This document shows, one piece after another, positions 1-8,425 of a DNA stretch of 55,846 nucleotides. This DNA comes from Syntrophus sp. (in: bacteria) (lineage in GTDB: Bacteria > Desulfobacterota > Syntrophorhabdia > Syntrophorhabdales > Syntrophorhabdaceae), in assembly GCA_013824835.1 (NCBI GenBank), contig PNOM01000008.1:1-55846 (forward strand). The letters run 5' to 3'. Under the pieces are notes generated by a model. It was not told the DNA's origin. It did not search any database and was given only the letters and a program-made list of their open reading frames with translations. How positions within the stretch are numbered: position 1 is the stretch's first letter; each line of letters opens with the position of its first letter. The position numbers and the translations under genes are program-made.

Positions 1-363
1 TGGATGAAGACGATCAATGTGATACTGAGGATGCCGGTTATAACGAAGGAGACGGTTTATATGCAAAAACGTAACCGGACAGAGCTGACTTTTATTGGTT
101 TTGTAAGGATGTCCTATTGTTCTGTTAAACTCTAAGTCAATAATGTTTTTTTGATTTCTGTAACCATACTTTTCAATCAAATCATAGAATAAACCTGCCC
201 TAACCTTTTCCTCAAGATCGGAAAAATCATCGGTAAAAGATTGAGCAGGATAGGTAATTTTGTCGCCTTCTATTTTAAAATATCCCTTCTGACCCCCATC
301 TTTAATTAGATTCCCAAAATGATCCGGAGCTCCTTCATCTGTTTTGATATATTTCTTAGCCAT
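1..363 (-). CDS. partial protein, N-terminus restriction/methylase-like
   Basis: An open reading frame starts with ATG at 363 and runs off the left edge of the window (121 codons visible, no stop). It begins MAKKYIKTDEGAPDHFG and has an acidic stretch ending EEKVRAGLFYDLIEKYGY. This kind of start occurs in type I restriction subunits and N-6 methylase-associated proteins, but I recognise it only loosely. After the residues IIDLEF (about residue 79) the sequence no longer looks like that family, so a frameshift or rearrangement is possible. The gene directly follows radC (two bases after its stop) and is probably co-transcribed with it. The partner genes fit a defence-type island. Function is not established. 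Confidence 0.5.
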   Translation of the reverse strand, partial: MAKKYIKTDEGAPDHFGNLIKDGGQKGYFKIEGDKITYPAQSFTDDFSDLEEKVRAGLFYDLIEKYGYRNQKNIIDLEFNRTIGHPYKTNKSQLCPVTFLHINRLLRYNRHPQYHIDRLHP

Positions 364-1038
364 TTAAATCATCTCTCCTTCTTTGAAACTGAAATATTGA
401 TTGTCGCCAATTATAACATGATCGTGGAAAGATATTCCCATCAACGAACATGCCTGAATTATTTTTCCAGTTATTTCTATATCAGAATCACTGGGCTTAG
501 GATTTCCGGATGGATGATTATGGACGCAAACGATTGCAGTTGCACTATTTCTCAGCGCTGATTTGATAATCTCTCTCGGGTAAACCTGACTTTGGGTAAT
601 TGTTCCTTTAAAGATTTCCTCTATATTCAGGATTTGGTTCTGCCCATTAAGAAATATCGTTTTAAAGACTTCGCAATCAAGGTCACGCATGGTCAAATAA
701 AGATAATCAAAAACCATCTTGGAATCCTCAATAACATCCCTGCCTATAAGACTCTTTTCTAAATATCTTTTGTTAAGTTCGATAACCGCGAGTAGCTCTG
801 ATACTTTGGCTTTACCCAACCCTTTGAATTTAAACAATGAGGCAACGTCTGAATTGTAAAGACCTCTCAATCCTCCAAAAGAACTTATTAGATCGTGAGC
901 AAGCTCAATGGCGTTTTTGTCTTTTATGCCTATACGTAAAAAAATTGCTAAAAGTTCTTCATTGGTGAGCGACTTGGGACCTTTTATTAAAAGCTTCTCT
1001 CTTGGCCTTAAATGCTCAGGAAGTTTTTTGATTATCAT
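364..1038 (-). CDS. radC: RadC family (UPF0758) JAB/MPN protein
   Basis: The protein has the N-terminal RadC signature (LPEHLRPREKLL, then an LLAIFLRIGIKDK block and a helix-hairpin-helix-like FKFKGLGKAK segment). The C-terminal JAB/MPN metal motif is intact: VCVHNHPSGNPKPSDSD, giving the HxH...D ligands. I start at the ATG at 1038, because family members begin just before LPEHLRPRE; the longer frame to 1134 adds an unrelated 32-residue tail. The length of 224 residues is normal for the family. The old link to DNA repair is doubtful. RadC proteins commonly sit in mobile or defence islands, which fits the neighbours here. It is followed at once by the partial gene at the left edge. Confidence 0.9.
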   Translation of the reverse strand: MIIKKLPEHLRPREKLLIKGPKSLTNEELLAIFLRIGIKDKNAIELAHDLISSFGGLRGLYNSDVASLFKFKGLGKAKVSELLAVIELNKRYLEKSLIGRDVIEDSKMVFDYLYLTMRDLDCEVFKTIFLNGQNQILNIEEIFKGTITQSQVYPREIIKSALRNSATAIVCVHNHPSGNPKPSDSDIEITGKIIQACSLMGISFHDHVIIGDNQYFSFKEGEMI

Positions 1039-1295
1039 GTCTATTTTCCCGGAGTTTGAAATAACCGACACGGAAGTCGGCACAGCCAGAAAGAGTAATT
1101 GTTTCACGAAGGGCAGGTAACAGATCGGTTTCAATATTATCGAATATTCGTGGCATTTACCCCCTCAGCCGGAGCGTGTTTAATGCAGCAATTCTGTATG
1201 CGCCTGACTTTTGAAATGCTACCTTATTAATATTGAGAATTCAACGATTTCGTGTAGATTATGAACTATAATTGACTTTACCGATAAACGATCGG

Positions 1296-1688
1296 TTAAC
1301 AATGATAAAATGGTCTCATCTGTGCCCTTCCAGGCCAGTTGCGGGTCCAGGGATGGGTCTCGCGGATGTAGCCAACAGAGATGATCATATCAAGATTGTA
1401 GTAATCGAGAAGTCGCTGGACCTCACGGTCGCCCTCAAAACGAACTGACAAGTATTTCTTGTAAGTTGCCTCCGGGGTAAGCTCGCCTTCCTCGTATATA
1501 TTCTTAATATGCAAGCTGATGTTCTGCTGTGTTGTCTGAAACAGATCCGCCATGAGTTGCTGTGTGAGCCAAACAGTCTCATTTTCGAGGCGAACGTCAA
1601 TTTTTATTTGGCTGTCTTCCGATTCATAGACAAGAAGCTGGCCTTTGCCGGAATCGGGATTATCACTGGACGGCAGGGATTTCTTCAT
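1296..1688 (-). pseudogene. RhuM-family protein, truncated relic
   Basis: The first ~105 residues match the RhuM/virulence-protein family: a Gly-Gln-rich start, then VRLENETVWLTQQLMADLFQ, NISLHIKNIYEEGEL and the typical YYNLDMIISVGY. In intact members GY is followed by RVRSHRGTQFR and about 200 more residues. Here the frame continues with unrelated sequence (IRETHPWTRNW...) and stops at residue 130. Reading the same DNA one frame away gives RDPSLDPQLAWKGTDE, which resembles the start of adenine-specific DNA methyltransferases seen in restriction modules. The locus therefore looks like a fusion scar between two decayed accessory genes. Identity of the first half is fairly sure; the second half is tentative. 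Confidence 0.6.
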
Positions 1689-1761
1689 GGTTTATTGCTT
1701 ATGCTATCAAACAGAAAGGGGGAATGCAAGGAATAAAGACCGTAAAAAGCCCCCCTGAATG

Positions 1762-2421
1762 TTACTTTCCCCCATCCGCCGGTTTTTCCGTTTTCTGGGT
1801 CGCATTCGCCCGGATTACGGATTTGATGTCTGCTGCCATTTCCTTGCTGAGGTCGGTAAGGGCTTCGCTCATTGCTGCAACTATCTCGCTGTATTGACTT
1901 CCCTTCAGGGGTTTTGTAATAACGGACTCGCGGACTATTTGAGGAATGGTACTATCTTTTTCAATGACTCCCCATCGTGCCTTGAGGATAACGGCGCTGT
2001 CCGGCGTTACATCAAAACGTTCTATGCCTACAGGCACCCTATACCTGCTCTTGATATGAACCCTCCACGGGAGCACGGCAATGCTGTCCCCTTTAAGGAG
2101 AGAAGAGAGATTCTCTGCAATGGATCTGCTTATATCGCTGGCGAGAGGACTTCCCCACAGGTCGAATTCGGCAAGTTTCAGCTCATTCCGGGAGGTGCGG
2201 GTCACGATCTGCGGACGGTCAAGATAGTCGGGTATCTCAAGGGGGCCAATCCCCACGACAATAAAATCTTTTGTAATAACCGTGGTATCAGCCGACTTGG
2301 GAGCAGCAAGGGAGTTGAGGGTGTACATTCGTGAAGGCGGCGAGCTTCCGCACCCTGCAAGAAAGGAGAGGATGATGAATGTTCCTGTAAATAAGGTCCT
2401 GTAAGAGAGAGATGGCGTCAT
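1762..2421 (-). CDS. PqiC-like ABC-transport auxiliary lipoprotein
   Basis: This 219-residue protein has a lipoprotein signal with lipobox LAGC, acylated Cys about residue 24, followed by GSSPPSRMYTLNSLAA, typical of the PqiC/YmbA (ABC-type transport auxiliary lipoprotein) family. The core reads VGIGPLEIPDYLDRPQIVTR, a strong family hallmark, and LAEFDLWGSPLASDI. It lies two bases downstream of the MCE-domain gene and is the last gene of the lipid-transport operon. It probably sits at the inner leaflet of the outer membrane and helps the MCE complex move phospholipids between membranes. The C-terminus is a charged low-complexity tail. Confidence 0.85.
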   Translation of the reverse strand: MTPSLSYRTLFTGTFIILSFLAGCGSSPPSRMYTLNSLAAPKSADTTVITKDFIVVGIGPLEIPDYLDRPQIVTRTSRNELKLAEFDLWGSPLASDISRSIAENLSSLLKGDSIAVLPWRVHIKSRYRVPVGIERFDVTPDSAVILKARWGVIEKDSTIPQIVRESVITKPLKGSQYSEIVAAMSEALTDLSKEMAADIKSVIRANATQKTEKPADGGK

Positions 2422-2423
2422 AT

Positions 2424-3395
2424 TTATTCTCCTTTGGCAGTTTTCTTTCCGCTTAAAAGGGCTTCAGGATGTCTTTGAAGGTAATCGGTGAGATAACGGA
2501 CTGACCGGGTGGTTTTCGAAAGTTCCTCTATAGCGGTCTGTATTTCTATCATGACCGTTGAATTCTCTGATGCAATACCCTGGGCGGACAAGAGGGTCTT
2601 TTCTGCCTGTTTTAATGTATCCTGGGCAGTAGCCAGTGCCCGTCCGATCTGTTCCGGGACGGCCTCGCCGTTCTTGATGATTTCCCGGGCGGAAATGATT
2701 ACGTCTTTAAGGTTGGCAAGGAGCGGGTCGATCTCCTTATCTACCTTTTTAAGTATGGTTTTTGCTTCCCTTAATCCCTCGCTCAAGGAATCAATACTTT
2801 CAGTAATGCCGGCTGAGTTGATTCTCCGGTCGATGCTTTCAATGGTCTTCAATGCCTTTTCAACAAGGTCTTTCAGGGGAATCTCCTGGGCCTGTTTCAG
2901 AAGATTTTCCAGTCCTGATGGGATGGTGGGTATTTCATCATAATCTTTGTCAAGGCCAACAAACTTTTTTGGGGTATTTGGATGAAAATCGATGTTTACC
3001 ATGAGCTGGCCTGTTACCATGCTCTGCATTTCAAGCTGTGCCCTGAGACCCTTGTTTATGAGATCATTCAGATATTTTCGTTCGCCTCTTGCCTGCACAT
3101 TTCTTATCGGTACAATCTTGTCAAAGTCGATTTCCACATAGACGGGAATCAGGAATTGCAGATCAGTAGCATCAAACTGGAGGATAATATTTTTCACAGA
3201 ACCGATCCTGACGCCCCTGAACACAACGGGCGAGCCGACACTTAACCCCTTTACGGAACCCTCGAAATACATGACACTTATCTTGTGGGGTTTGAAAAAC
3301 TGACCGGACCCGAAGATAATAACCGCTATTACGGCGAGCGCCAGGGCCCCAACTACAAAGGCGCCGATGAGTGTTTTACTTGCCGGTTTGCTCAT
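2424..3395 (-). CDS. mlaD: MCE-domain substrate-binding protein (MlaD/PqiB-like)
   Basis: The protein is 323 residues with one N-terminal membrane anchor (about residues 9-30, LIGAFVVGALALAVIAVIIF). A single MCE domain follows (about 38-120: ISVMYFEGSVKGLSVGSPVVFRGVRIGSVKNI), including a long insertion (ARGERKYLNDLINKGLRAQLE). The C-terminal half is a long predicted helical/coiled-coil region (about 165-305) with repeated DSLSEGLREAKTIL-type heptads, which in this family forms the hydrophobic tunnel or needle. It binds phospholipid in the periplasm and docks to the MlaE permease. In this locus it is separated from mlaF by about 250 bases of repeats, unlike the other tightly packed operon genes. 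Confidence 0.88.
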   Translation of the reverse strand: MSKPASKTLIGAFVVGALALAVIAVIIFGSGQFFKPHKISVMYFEGSVKGLSVGSPVVFRGVRIGSVKNIILQFDATDLQFLIPVYVEIDFDKIVPIRNVQARGERKYLNDLINKGLRAQLEMQSMVTGQLMVNIDFHPNTPKKFVGLDKDYDEIPTIPSGLENLLKQAQEIPLKDLVEKALKTIESIDRRINSAGITESIDSLSEGLREAKTILKKVDKEIDPLLANLKDVIISAREIIKNGEAVPEQIGRALATAQDTLKQAEKTLLSAQGIASENSTVMIEIQTAIEELSKTTRSVRYLTDYLQRHPEALLSGKKTAKGE

Positions 3396-3642
3396 TGATT
3401 TTCTCCTTCAATTTAATGGGACACCCGCAAGCGGGTACCCGGTCGCCCCCTCACCCGGCAAAAGCCGTGTGAGCCACCCCCTCTCACGACAGAAGTCGCT
3501 AAGGAAGTCATAAATCAGGGGCTCAAGCCTGCCCCGTACTTGATACGGGGTCGCCCCCTCATAAAACAGGTTCAATGTTCAATGTTCTAAGTTCAAGGTC
3601 CAACATTGAACATTGAACGGCATTTCCGGCCTCTCCCTCCAT
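3396..3642. repeat. intergenic hairpin-repeat cluster inside the mla operon
   Basis: No gene is present. The stretch holds several palindromic elements: ACCCGC-AA-GCGGGT (3423-3436), CCCCGTA-CTTGA-TACGGGG (3532-3550), and a heptad-repeat hairpin at 3570-3618. The 12-mer GGTCGCCCCCTC occurs twice (3441-3452 and 3549-3560). These look like REP/BIME-type dispersed elements inserted between mlaF and mlaD. They could shape mRNA stability or expression ratio within the operon. No transposase or ORF is associated. Confidence 0.7.
3570..3618. repeat. seven tandem 7-mers forming a 17-bp hairpin
   Basis: The 49 bases split exactly into seven 7-mers: GTTCAAT twice, GTTCTAA, GTTCAAG, GTCCAAC, and ATTGAAC twice. 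The last units are the reverse complement of the first, so bases 3570-3586 pair perfectly with 3602-3618 over a 15-base loop. There is no U-tract, so it is not an ordinary terminator. Similar short-period elements occur at 16587 and 17875. Confidence 0.85.
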
Positions 3643-4467
3643 CTATGCAAAAAAACATGGGTCCGAATGTGGAGCATCGATCCCTGCAGCGCTTGGCTCA
3701 CCCCGCGTAAGAAAGGCATGGACTGTCCGATTTCCGCACTCTGCGAGCAGCCTCCTGGGGTCTCCTGTAGCAATCATGGTTTTTGACTCTGCATCAAGGA
3801 ATACAGAATTATTTGCAATCGCAAAGATGCTTGCCAGTTCGTGGGTTACCACCACAATAGTTGCCCCGAGGCTGTCACGGAGTTCCAGTATGAGGTCATC
3901 AAGGAGCCGCGCGCTTATCGGGTCAAGCCCTGCTGAAGGCTCGTCAAAGAACAGTATCTCAGGATCAAGGGCCATAGCACGGGCGAGGCCCGCCCGTTTT
4001 TTCATTCCCCCGCTGATTTCCGAAGGGTAGTAATCTTCGAAACCTGCGAGACCGACGAGGGCCAGCTTGAGGGAGGCAATCTCGCGGATCTGGGCAGCAT
4101 TGAGATCCGTATACTGTTCGATTACAAGGGCAATGTTTTCTGCAAGGGTCATAGAGCTCCAGAGGGCGCCGCTCTGATAAAGGATTCCGAACCGTCTCAT
4201 GAAGCGCGCCTGTTCGTCTTCGGTCATATCCCAGAAACTCGTGGTGCTGTCGTAGAAAACCTTCCCTTTGGCAGGTCTCTGAAGGCCGGTAAGGTGCCTC
4301 ATCAAGGTGCTTTTCCCGCAGCCGCTGCCCCCCATAATGATAAAAACATCTCCTTTGTTTACGGTGAAAGAAAGGTCTCGCTGGATCACATTAGTTCCGT
4401 ATGCCATGGTGAGGTCTTTCACGATGATATGAGGTGTGGTGTGTGGGGATTCAGGAGGTTTCTGCAT
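3643..4467 (-). CDS. mlaF: lipid ABC transporter ATPase (MlaF-like)
   Basis: This 274-residue ABC ATPase has Walker A GGSGCGKST (residues 46-54), signature ISGGMKKRAGLARA, Walker B EILFFDEP and the SAGLDP D-loop. The GGMKKR form of the signature is characteristic of MlaF/Mkl-type ATPases. It energises the MlaE permease for phospholipid transport across the inner membrane. It starts two bases after mlaE stops, so the two are co-transcribed. The C-terminal ~20 residues (SAAGIDAPHSDPCFFA) are not conserved in the family and run into the repeat cluster. Confidence 0.92.
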   Translation of the reverse strand: MQKPPESPHTTPHIIVKDLTMAYGTNVIQRDLSFTVNKGDVFIIMGGSGCGKSTLMRHLTGLQRPAKGKVFYDSTTSFWDMTEDEQARFMRRFGILYQSGALWSSMTLAENIALVIEQYTDLNAAQIREIASLKLALVGLAGFEDYYPSEISGGMKKRAGLARAMALDPEILFFDEPSAGLDPISARLLDDLILELRDSLGATIVVVTHELASIFAIANNSVFLDAESKTMIATGDPRRLLAECGNRTVHAFLTRGEPSAAGIDAPHSDPCFFA

Positions 4468-4468
4468 A

Positions 4469-5623
4469 TTAAATTCCTAAGGTGTTACACAATACGGTAA
4501 TAATTGCCGTAGCCACGATGATGCTCACGATGCCGGTTACTACCGCGGAAGTTGTTGCGTCGCCAACCGCAGAGGCGCTCCGTCCGCACTGCATGCCCCT
4601 CAGGCACCCTGAAAGGGCAATAAGAATACCGAAGATAAAGGCGCTGAAGACCCCGATTCCTATGTTGGTCAAGGTCAGCGCTGTTTTGGTCTCATTATAG
4701 TATTCCCGGAGGCTTATGTCGAAACCGGCGACACCTACGAGCATCCCCCCAAGGATGCCCATGAGATCCGCATAGAGGGCAAGAAGGGGCATCATGAGGG
4801 CAAGGGCAAGTATTCTCGGAAGAACAAGGAATTCCATGGGCGATATCCCCGCTGTTCTCAGGGCGTCGATCTCTTCATTTACCTGCATAGTGCCGATGCG
4901 GGCTGCATAAGAAGCGCCGGTGCGGCCCGCCATGATGATACCCGCCATGATGGCCCCCATAGCGCGGGCCATGGCGATGCCCACAAGATCGGCAATATAG
5001 ATCTGTGCTCCGAACATCCGGAGCTGTATTGATCCCACAAAGGCAAGGATAAGACCTACGAGTATGCTTATAAGGGATACAATCGGGAGCGCCTTTACCC
5101 CGCATTCCTCAATGGCGCTCAGCAGGTCGGAGGCGCGGAACTGTGCCTTTCCCGTGAACATCTTCATAAAGGCGCAAGAGGTTTCCCCGAGGAAGTTCAG
5201 GGTTTCCAGGATAGAGTGCCAAAAATTGAGTGTAACATCCCCTGTCCTGAAGATAATGGAGGGCCTGACTGTTTTTGTGTCAGCCCCTTTTCGCTCCGGA
5301 ACGGTAAAGGCGAGTTTCAGGAGACGCCGTGCCCCCTGGGGCAACCCGTCGTTGTTGATCGTGATGTTCTTTTGAGCGCAGAGGTTGGTGATCTTGATAA
5401 TAAAGGTCAGCAGACCGCTATCCCACTCCCCGAGGTGCTCGGCATCAAAGGCTACCTGTGTGACCGGTGGTCCTTTATCAGACTCCTTTTGAAACTCTTC
5501 TGCAGAGGGGAGGGCACGGTCAAGCTTCCAATTACCGGAAAGGTGTAAAAAAAGAAGGCCCTCAGAAGGCCTGCTGAAATTCAGGGCGCTTTTATTCTGA
5601 TCCTGCGCTGCTATCGAATCCAT
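4469..5623 (-). CDS. mlaE: MlaE-family permease with N-terminal STAS domain
   Basis: The protein is 384 residues. The first ~110 resemble a STAS/anti-sigma-antagonist fold (LFLHLSGNWKLDRALPS, VAFDAEHLGEWDSGLLTFI). The rest is a MlaE permease with at least five hydrophobic segments and the family motifs LLSAIEECGVKALPIVSLISILVGLILAF, GRTGASYAARIGTMQVNEEIDALRTAGI and LVLPRILAL. In enteric Mla the STAS protein (MlaB) is a separate subunit; here it is fused to the permease, as in many other bacteria. It is the first gene of the operon mlaE-mlaF-mlaD-lipoprotein, reading leftward. No clear sigma-70 promoter was identified upstream. Confidence 0.9.
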   Translation of the reverse strand: MDSIAAQDQNKSALNFSRPSEGLLFLHLSGNWKLDRALPSAEEFQKESDKGPPVTQVAFDAEHLGEWDSGLLTFIIKITNLCAQKNITINNDGLPQGARRLLKLAFTVPERKGADTKTVRPSIIFRTGDVTLNFWHSILETLNFLGETSCAFMKMFTGKAQFRASDLLSAIEECGVKALPIVSLISILVGLILAFVGSIQLRMFGAQIYIADLVGIAMARAMGAIMAGIIMAGRTGASYAARIGTMQVNEEIDALRTAGISPMEFLVLPRILALALMMPLLALYADLMGILGGMLVGVAGFDISLREYYNETKTALTLTNIGIGVFSAFIFGILIALSGCLRGMQCGRSASAVGDATTSAVVTGIVSIIVATAIITVLCNTLGI

Positions 5624-6083
5624 TGTTGTTCCTCAACCATCTTCAAGAAAGACCTCGTTGTGGTATTCCAATGCATGAATCTCCGTCATGTCCTGTATTT
5701 TCTGTATTCTGTTGTAACGTTTTTTATTAATATTATCAAACAGAAAATCATTATAGCTCTGATTAATTATGGATAATGATCACGAATCTTCTTACATTGT
5801 TGCCTGAAAGTAATTTTGTAAGCTCGCAGTTAACTGAAGCGTAAAAGCTGATTTTTTTGGACGGCATCAATGAGGTATCTATGAACAAGCCGTTGGCCGA
5901 CCAGGAGATAAGAATAGAGGCATATTATGAGGCTTTTGGAAGAACTGGCAATGAACTACCCCGCTGCAAGCGGGGCAATAATCAGAAGGGATACGTAATT
6001 TATGATGATTTTATTGCCTTTTCTCTATATAATTATTTTCCTTTATAAGGATAATAATCGCCATTGCGGTGTAGATAATATCG
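5624..6083. other. intergenic region with one REP-like hairpin
   Basis: About 460 bases separate the divergent mlaE and aldehyde dehydrogenase genes. A hairpin CCCCGCT-GCA-AGCGGGG lies at 5959-5975. The DNA is AT-rich (5710-5790) with a TATAAT-like box on the minus strand (5750-5755) but no convincing -35 partner. A 63-codon frame at 5857-6048 spans the hairpin and is not supported as a gene. Confidence 0.5.
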
Positions 6084-7688
6084 GTGACAATGAGACAGCA
6101 TAATTTAGACACAATTTTCCCTTACGAAAGGGATATCCCTGCAATGCTGCTGAAGGATATCCCTGTGATTCAAAACGAGTATCTTGTGAACGGCAGGCTT
6201 GAGCATTGGGAAGGGCCTTTCCGGGAGGTATTCTCCGCGGTGTATATCCGGACTCCTTCCAATATGGCGTTGAAAATGATTGGTACATATCCCCTTATGA
6301 CGGAAAAAGAGTCTCTGGAGGCCCTTGATTCCGCTCGAAAAGCCTATGACAATGGAAAAGGGCCGTGGCCTGCCATGACCTCAGGAGAGCGCATAGCCCA
6401 TTTCGAGACCTTTATCTCCGGAATGATGGATAGAAGAGAACAGGTGATACATCTCCTCATGTGGGAAATAGGAAAATCGTATCTCAATGCACAGGGTGAG
6501 TTCGACCGTACCATTGCTTATATGAGGGAGACAATATATGCCTACAGGGAGATGGAACAGGGGTCTCCGCAGGGTGTGATGGGGCAGGGGATTCTTGGGG
6601 TTGCAGGTCGGGCGCCCATAGGGATTGTCCTCTGTGTAGGTCCTTTTAATTATCCGTTATTTGAAACCCTTTCTGTCCTTGCTCCGGCGCTGCTTACGGG
6701 AAATACGGTAATTTTTAAGCCTCCCCGCTACGGAACGCTTCTTTTTAAGCCCCTTCTCGCAATATTTCGCGATGCCTTCCCTCCCGGAGCAGTAAATACA
6801 GTATATGGCCAGGGAAAGGCATTGCTTCCGCCCCTTCTCTCATCAGGCGGGATAGATGCCCTTGCGTTCATTGGCACGAGCAGTGTGGCCGCATATCTGA
6901 AAGGTCTTCACCCTAAGCCCCATAGGCTCCGATGTGTCCTTGGCCTTGAGGCAAAGAACCCTGCCATTATCCTCCCTGATGCGGATATTGATGCAACTGT
7001 TGAGGAGTGTGTAAAGGGAGCCCTTGCATTTAACGGCCAGCGCTGTGCAGCCTTAAAGATATTCTTTGTCCATACATCTCTCGTCCCTCAGTTTCTTGAA
7101 CGTTTCTCTGAGAAAATAATGGGGCTGAAATACGGGATGCCATGGGAAGAGGATGTGTTTCTGACACCCCTTGCTGAGCCTGGCAAGTCCCGGTATCTTG
7201 ACGGTCTTGTAAGGGATGCCTGTGATCTCGGGGCGCGGGTGGTGAATGATGGGGGCGGGTTGTCTCATGAAACATTCTTTTATCCGGCCCTGCTCTATCC
7301 GGTAACAGAGGCTATGAGGGTTTACCACGAAGAACAGTTTGGTCCGGTTATACCTGTGGTGCCCTATGATGACCTTAATGAGGCGATTCGTTATACTACA
7401 GAATCCAATTATGGGCAGCAGGCAAGTATCTTTGGTAGAAACAGAGATATGGTGGCGCAATTGGTTGACGTATTGATCCATCAGGTATCGAGGGTTAACA
7501 TTAACATACAGTGTCAGCGAAGTCCGGATACGGTTCCCTTTACGGGCAGAAAGGATTCTGCTGAAGGGAGCCTCTCTGCCTCCGATGCGTTACAGGTTTT
7601 CACCACCCCCTATTTAATTGCCACGAAAGAGACTGACGAGAACAGGGGAATTCTTGAGGCTGTGGGGGGAAAGGAGCTTGCTCCATGA
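6084..7688 (+). CDS. aldehyde dehydrogenase, NADP-GAPDH (GapN)-like
   Basis: This 534-residue protein belongs to the aldehyde dehydrogenase superfamily. It has the Rossmann/cofactor segments (GIVLCVGPFNYPLFETL, GNTVIFKPPRYG), the catalytic general base in LGLEAKNP (Glu ~289) and the nucleophile in FNGQRCAALK (Cys ~321). The overall pattern is closest to non-phosphorylating, NADP-dependent glyceraldehyde-3-phosphate dehydrogenases, which bypass the ATP-yielding step of glycolysis and make NADPH. Other aldehyde substrates cannot be excluded. The start is uncertain: GTG at 6084 or ATG at 6090; neither has a good ribosome-binding site. It stands alone, with no operon partner. Confidence 0.85.
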   Translation: MTMRQHNLDTIFPYERDIPAMLLKDIPVIQNEYLVNGRLEHWEGPFREVFSAVYIRTPSNMALKMIGTYPLMTEKESLEALDSARKAYDNGKGPWPAMTSGERIAHFETFISGMMDRREQVIHLLMWEIGKSYLNAQGEFDRTIAYMRETIYAYREMEQGSPQGVMGQGILGVAGRAPIGIVLCVGPFNYPLFETLSVLAPALLTGNTVIFKPPRYGTLLFKPLLAIFRDAFPPGAVNTVYGQGKALLPPLLSSGGIDALAFIGTSSVAAYLKGLHPKPHRLRCVLGLEAKNPAIILPDADIDATVEECVKGALAFNGQRCAALKIFFVHTSLVPQFLERFSEKIMGLKYGMPWEEDVFLTPLAEPGKSRYLDGLVRDACDLGARVVNDGGGLSHETFFYPALLYPVTEAMRVYHEEQFGPVIPVVPYDDLNEAIRYTTESNYGQQASIFGRNRDMVAQLVDVLIHQVSRVNINIQCQRSPDTVPFTGRKDSAEGSLSASDALQVFTTPYLIATKETDENRGILEAVGGKELAP

Positions 7689-7842
7689 GCTTTTCGTGAA
7701 AAATGAGCTTTGTATCTAAAAGCTAAATAATAGTTTCTATTCTCCTGAAATAAGGCATTACCGGATAAGCTTGAATGGTCTGTTTGTGTAGCCACGCAGA
7801 CGCTACAATGCTTGTCTTAATTGAAAAAGATGAGTTTTAGCT

Positions 7843-8172
7843 TCATGTATTTAGCTTGGAACTGACAAGGCGATTCAGACTGATGCCTGATTCGGCGGCC
7901 TGAATCGCGAGTTTTTGGTGTATCTGCGGAGGAACCCGTACCATAAATTTGCCGCTGTATTTTTTAGAGGCAATTGGTTCAGGTATGGCTTCCCCTTCTT
8001 TCTGCATGTCTTTTAAAACATCTTCAACCACTTTGCGTATTCCTTTTAAAGCAGCTTCCGGGCTTTCGTCAAGCCAGCTCAAGCTGGGGAACTCTGCGCA
8101 TAAGCCTACATATTCGTTGTCATCGTCAGACCAAGTTACCCTGTATGTATAACGGTCATTTTTTAGAGCCAT
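7843..8172 (-). CDS. hicB: HicB-type antitoxin
   Basis: The 109-residue protein has a HicB N-terminal partial RNase-H-like fold (YRVTWSDDDNEYVGLCAEFPSLSWLDESPEAALKGI) and a C-terminal ribbon-helix-helix DNA-binding segment (GKFMVRVPPQIHQKLAIQAAESGISLNRLVSSKL). It neutralises HicA and is expected to repress its own operon. It begins 17 bases inside the upstream toxin gene, so the pair is translationally coupled. The operator is probably the inverted repeat at 8429-8450. An intact pair is likely, since both frames are full length. Confidence 0.88.
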   Translation of the reverse strand: MALKNDRYTYRVTWSDDDNEYVGLCAEFPSLSWLDESPEAALKGIRKVVEDVLKDMQKEGEAIPEPIASKKYSGKFMVRVPPQIHQKLAIQAAESGISLNRLVSSKLNT

Positions 8173-8416
8173 GACTCACCTCCAGTATATCGATTGCCGA
8201 TAAAATCTGTTTTACTTGGTATGCTTTTGCCTTTCCTTTGCTATTCTGTATATTAATCCTGGGATCGCCTTTCCATGGGGTTTTGTAGATTCTGTGGCTG
8301 CTACTGCCCTGTCGGTGCTTACCGAAATAATAATCGCACACCCTGCACAAATCAGCAAAACGGATATTACTCGGGTTTGCCCTCATTTGAGAAACGATAT
8401 CGTCTATCTTACCCAT
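8156..8416 (-). CDS. hicA: HicA-like mRNA interferase toxin
   Basis: This 86-residue protein lies directly upstream of hicB and carries a HicA double-stranded-RNA-binding-like fold. The catalytic His is in SSHRIYKTPW, and the family's G-D-PRI-NIQ pattern (KGDPRINIQNSKGKAKAYQVKQIL) is present. HicA toxins cleave mRNA and tmRNA. The N-terminal MGKIDDIVSQMRANPSNIRFADLCRVCDYYFG is longer than in the shortest HicA proteins but typical of this subgroup. The ATG at 8416 has no Shine-Dalgarno sequence and lies only 3-6 bases from the predicted transcription start, suggesting a leaderless mRNA. Confidence 0.85.
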   Translation of the reverse strand: MGKIDDIVSQMRANPSNIRFADLCRVCDYYFGKHRQGSSSHRIYKTPWKGDPRINIQNSKGKAKAYQVKQILSAIDILEVSHGSKK

Positions 8417-8425
8417 GTGATATTC

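Noticed and set aside
1759-2334. Plus-strand frame of 191 codons opposite the PqiC-like gene
   Set aside because: Shadow of the lipoprotein gene on the minus strand, which has lipobox and family motifs.
5857-6048. 63-codon frame upstream of the aldehyde dehydrogenase
   Set aside because: It spans a REP-like hairpin, has no good ribosome-binding site and no recognisable product.
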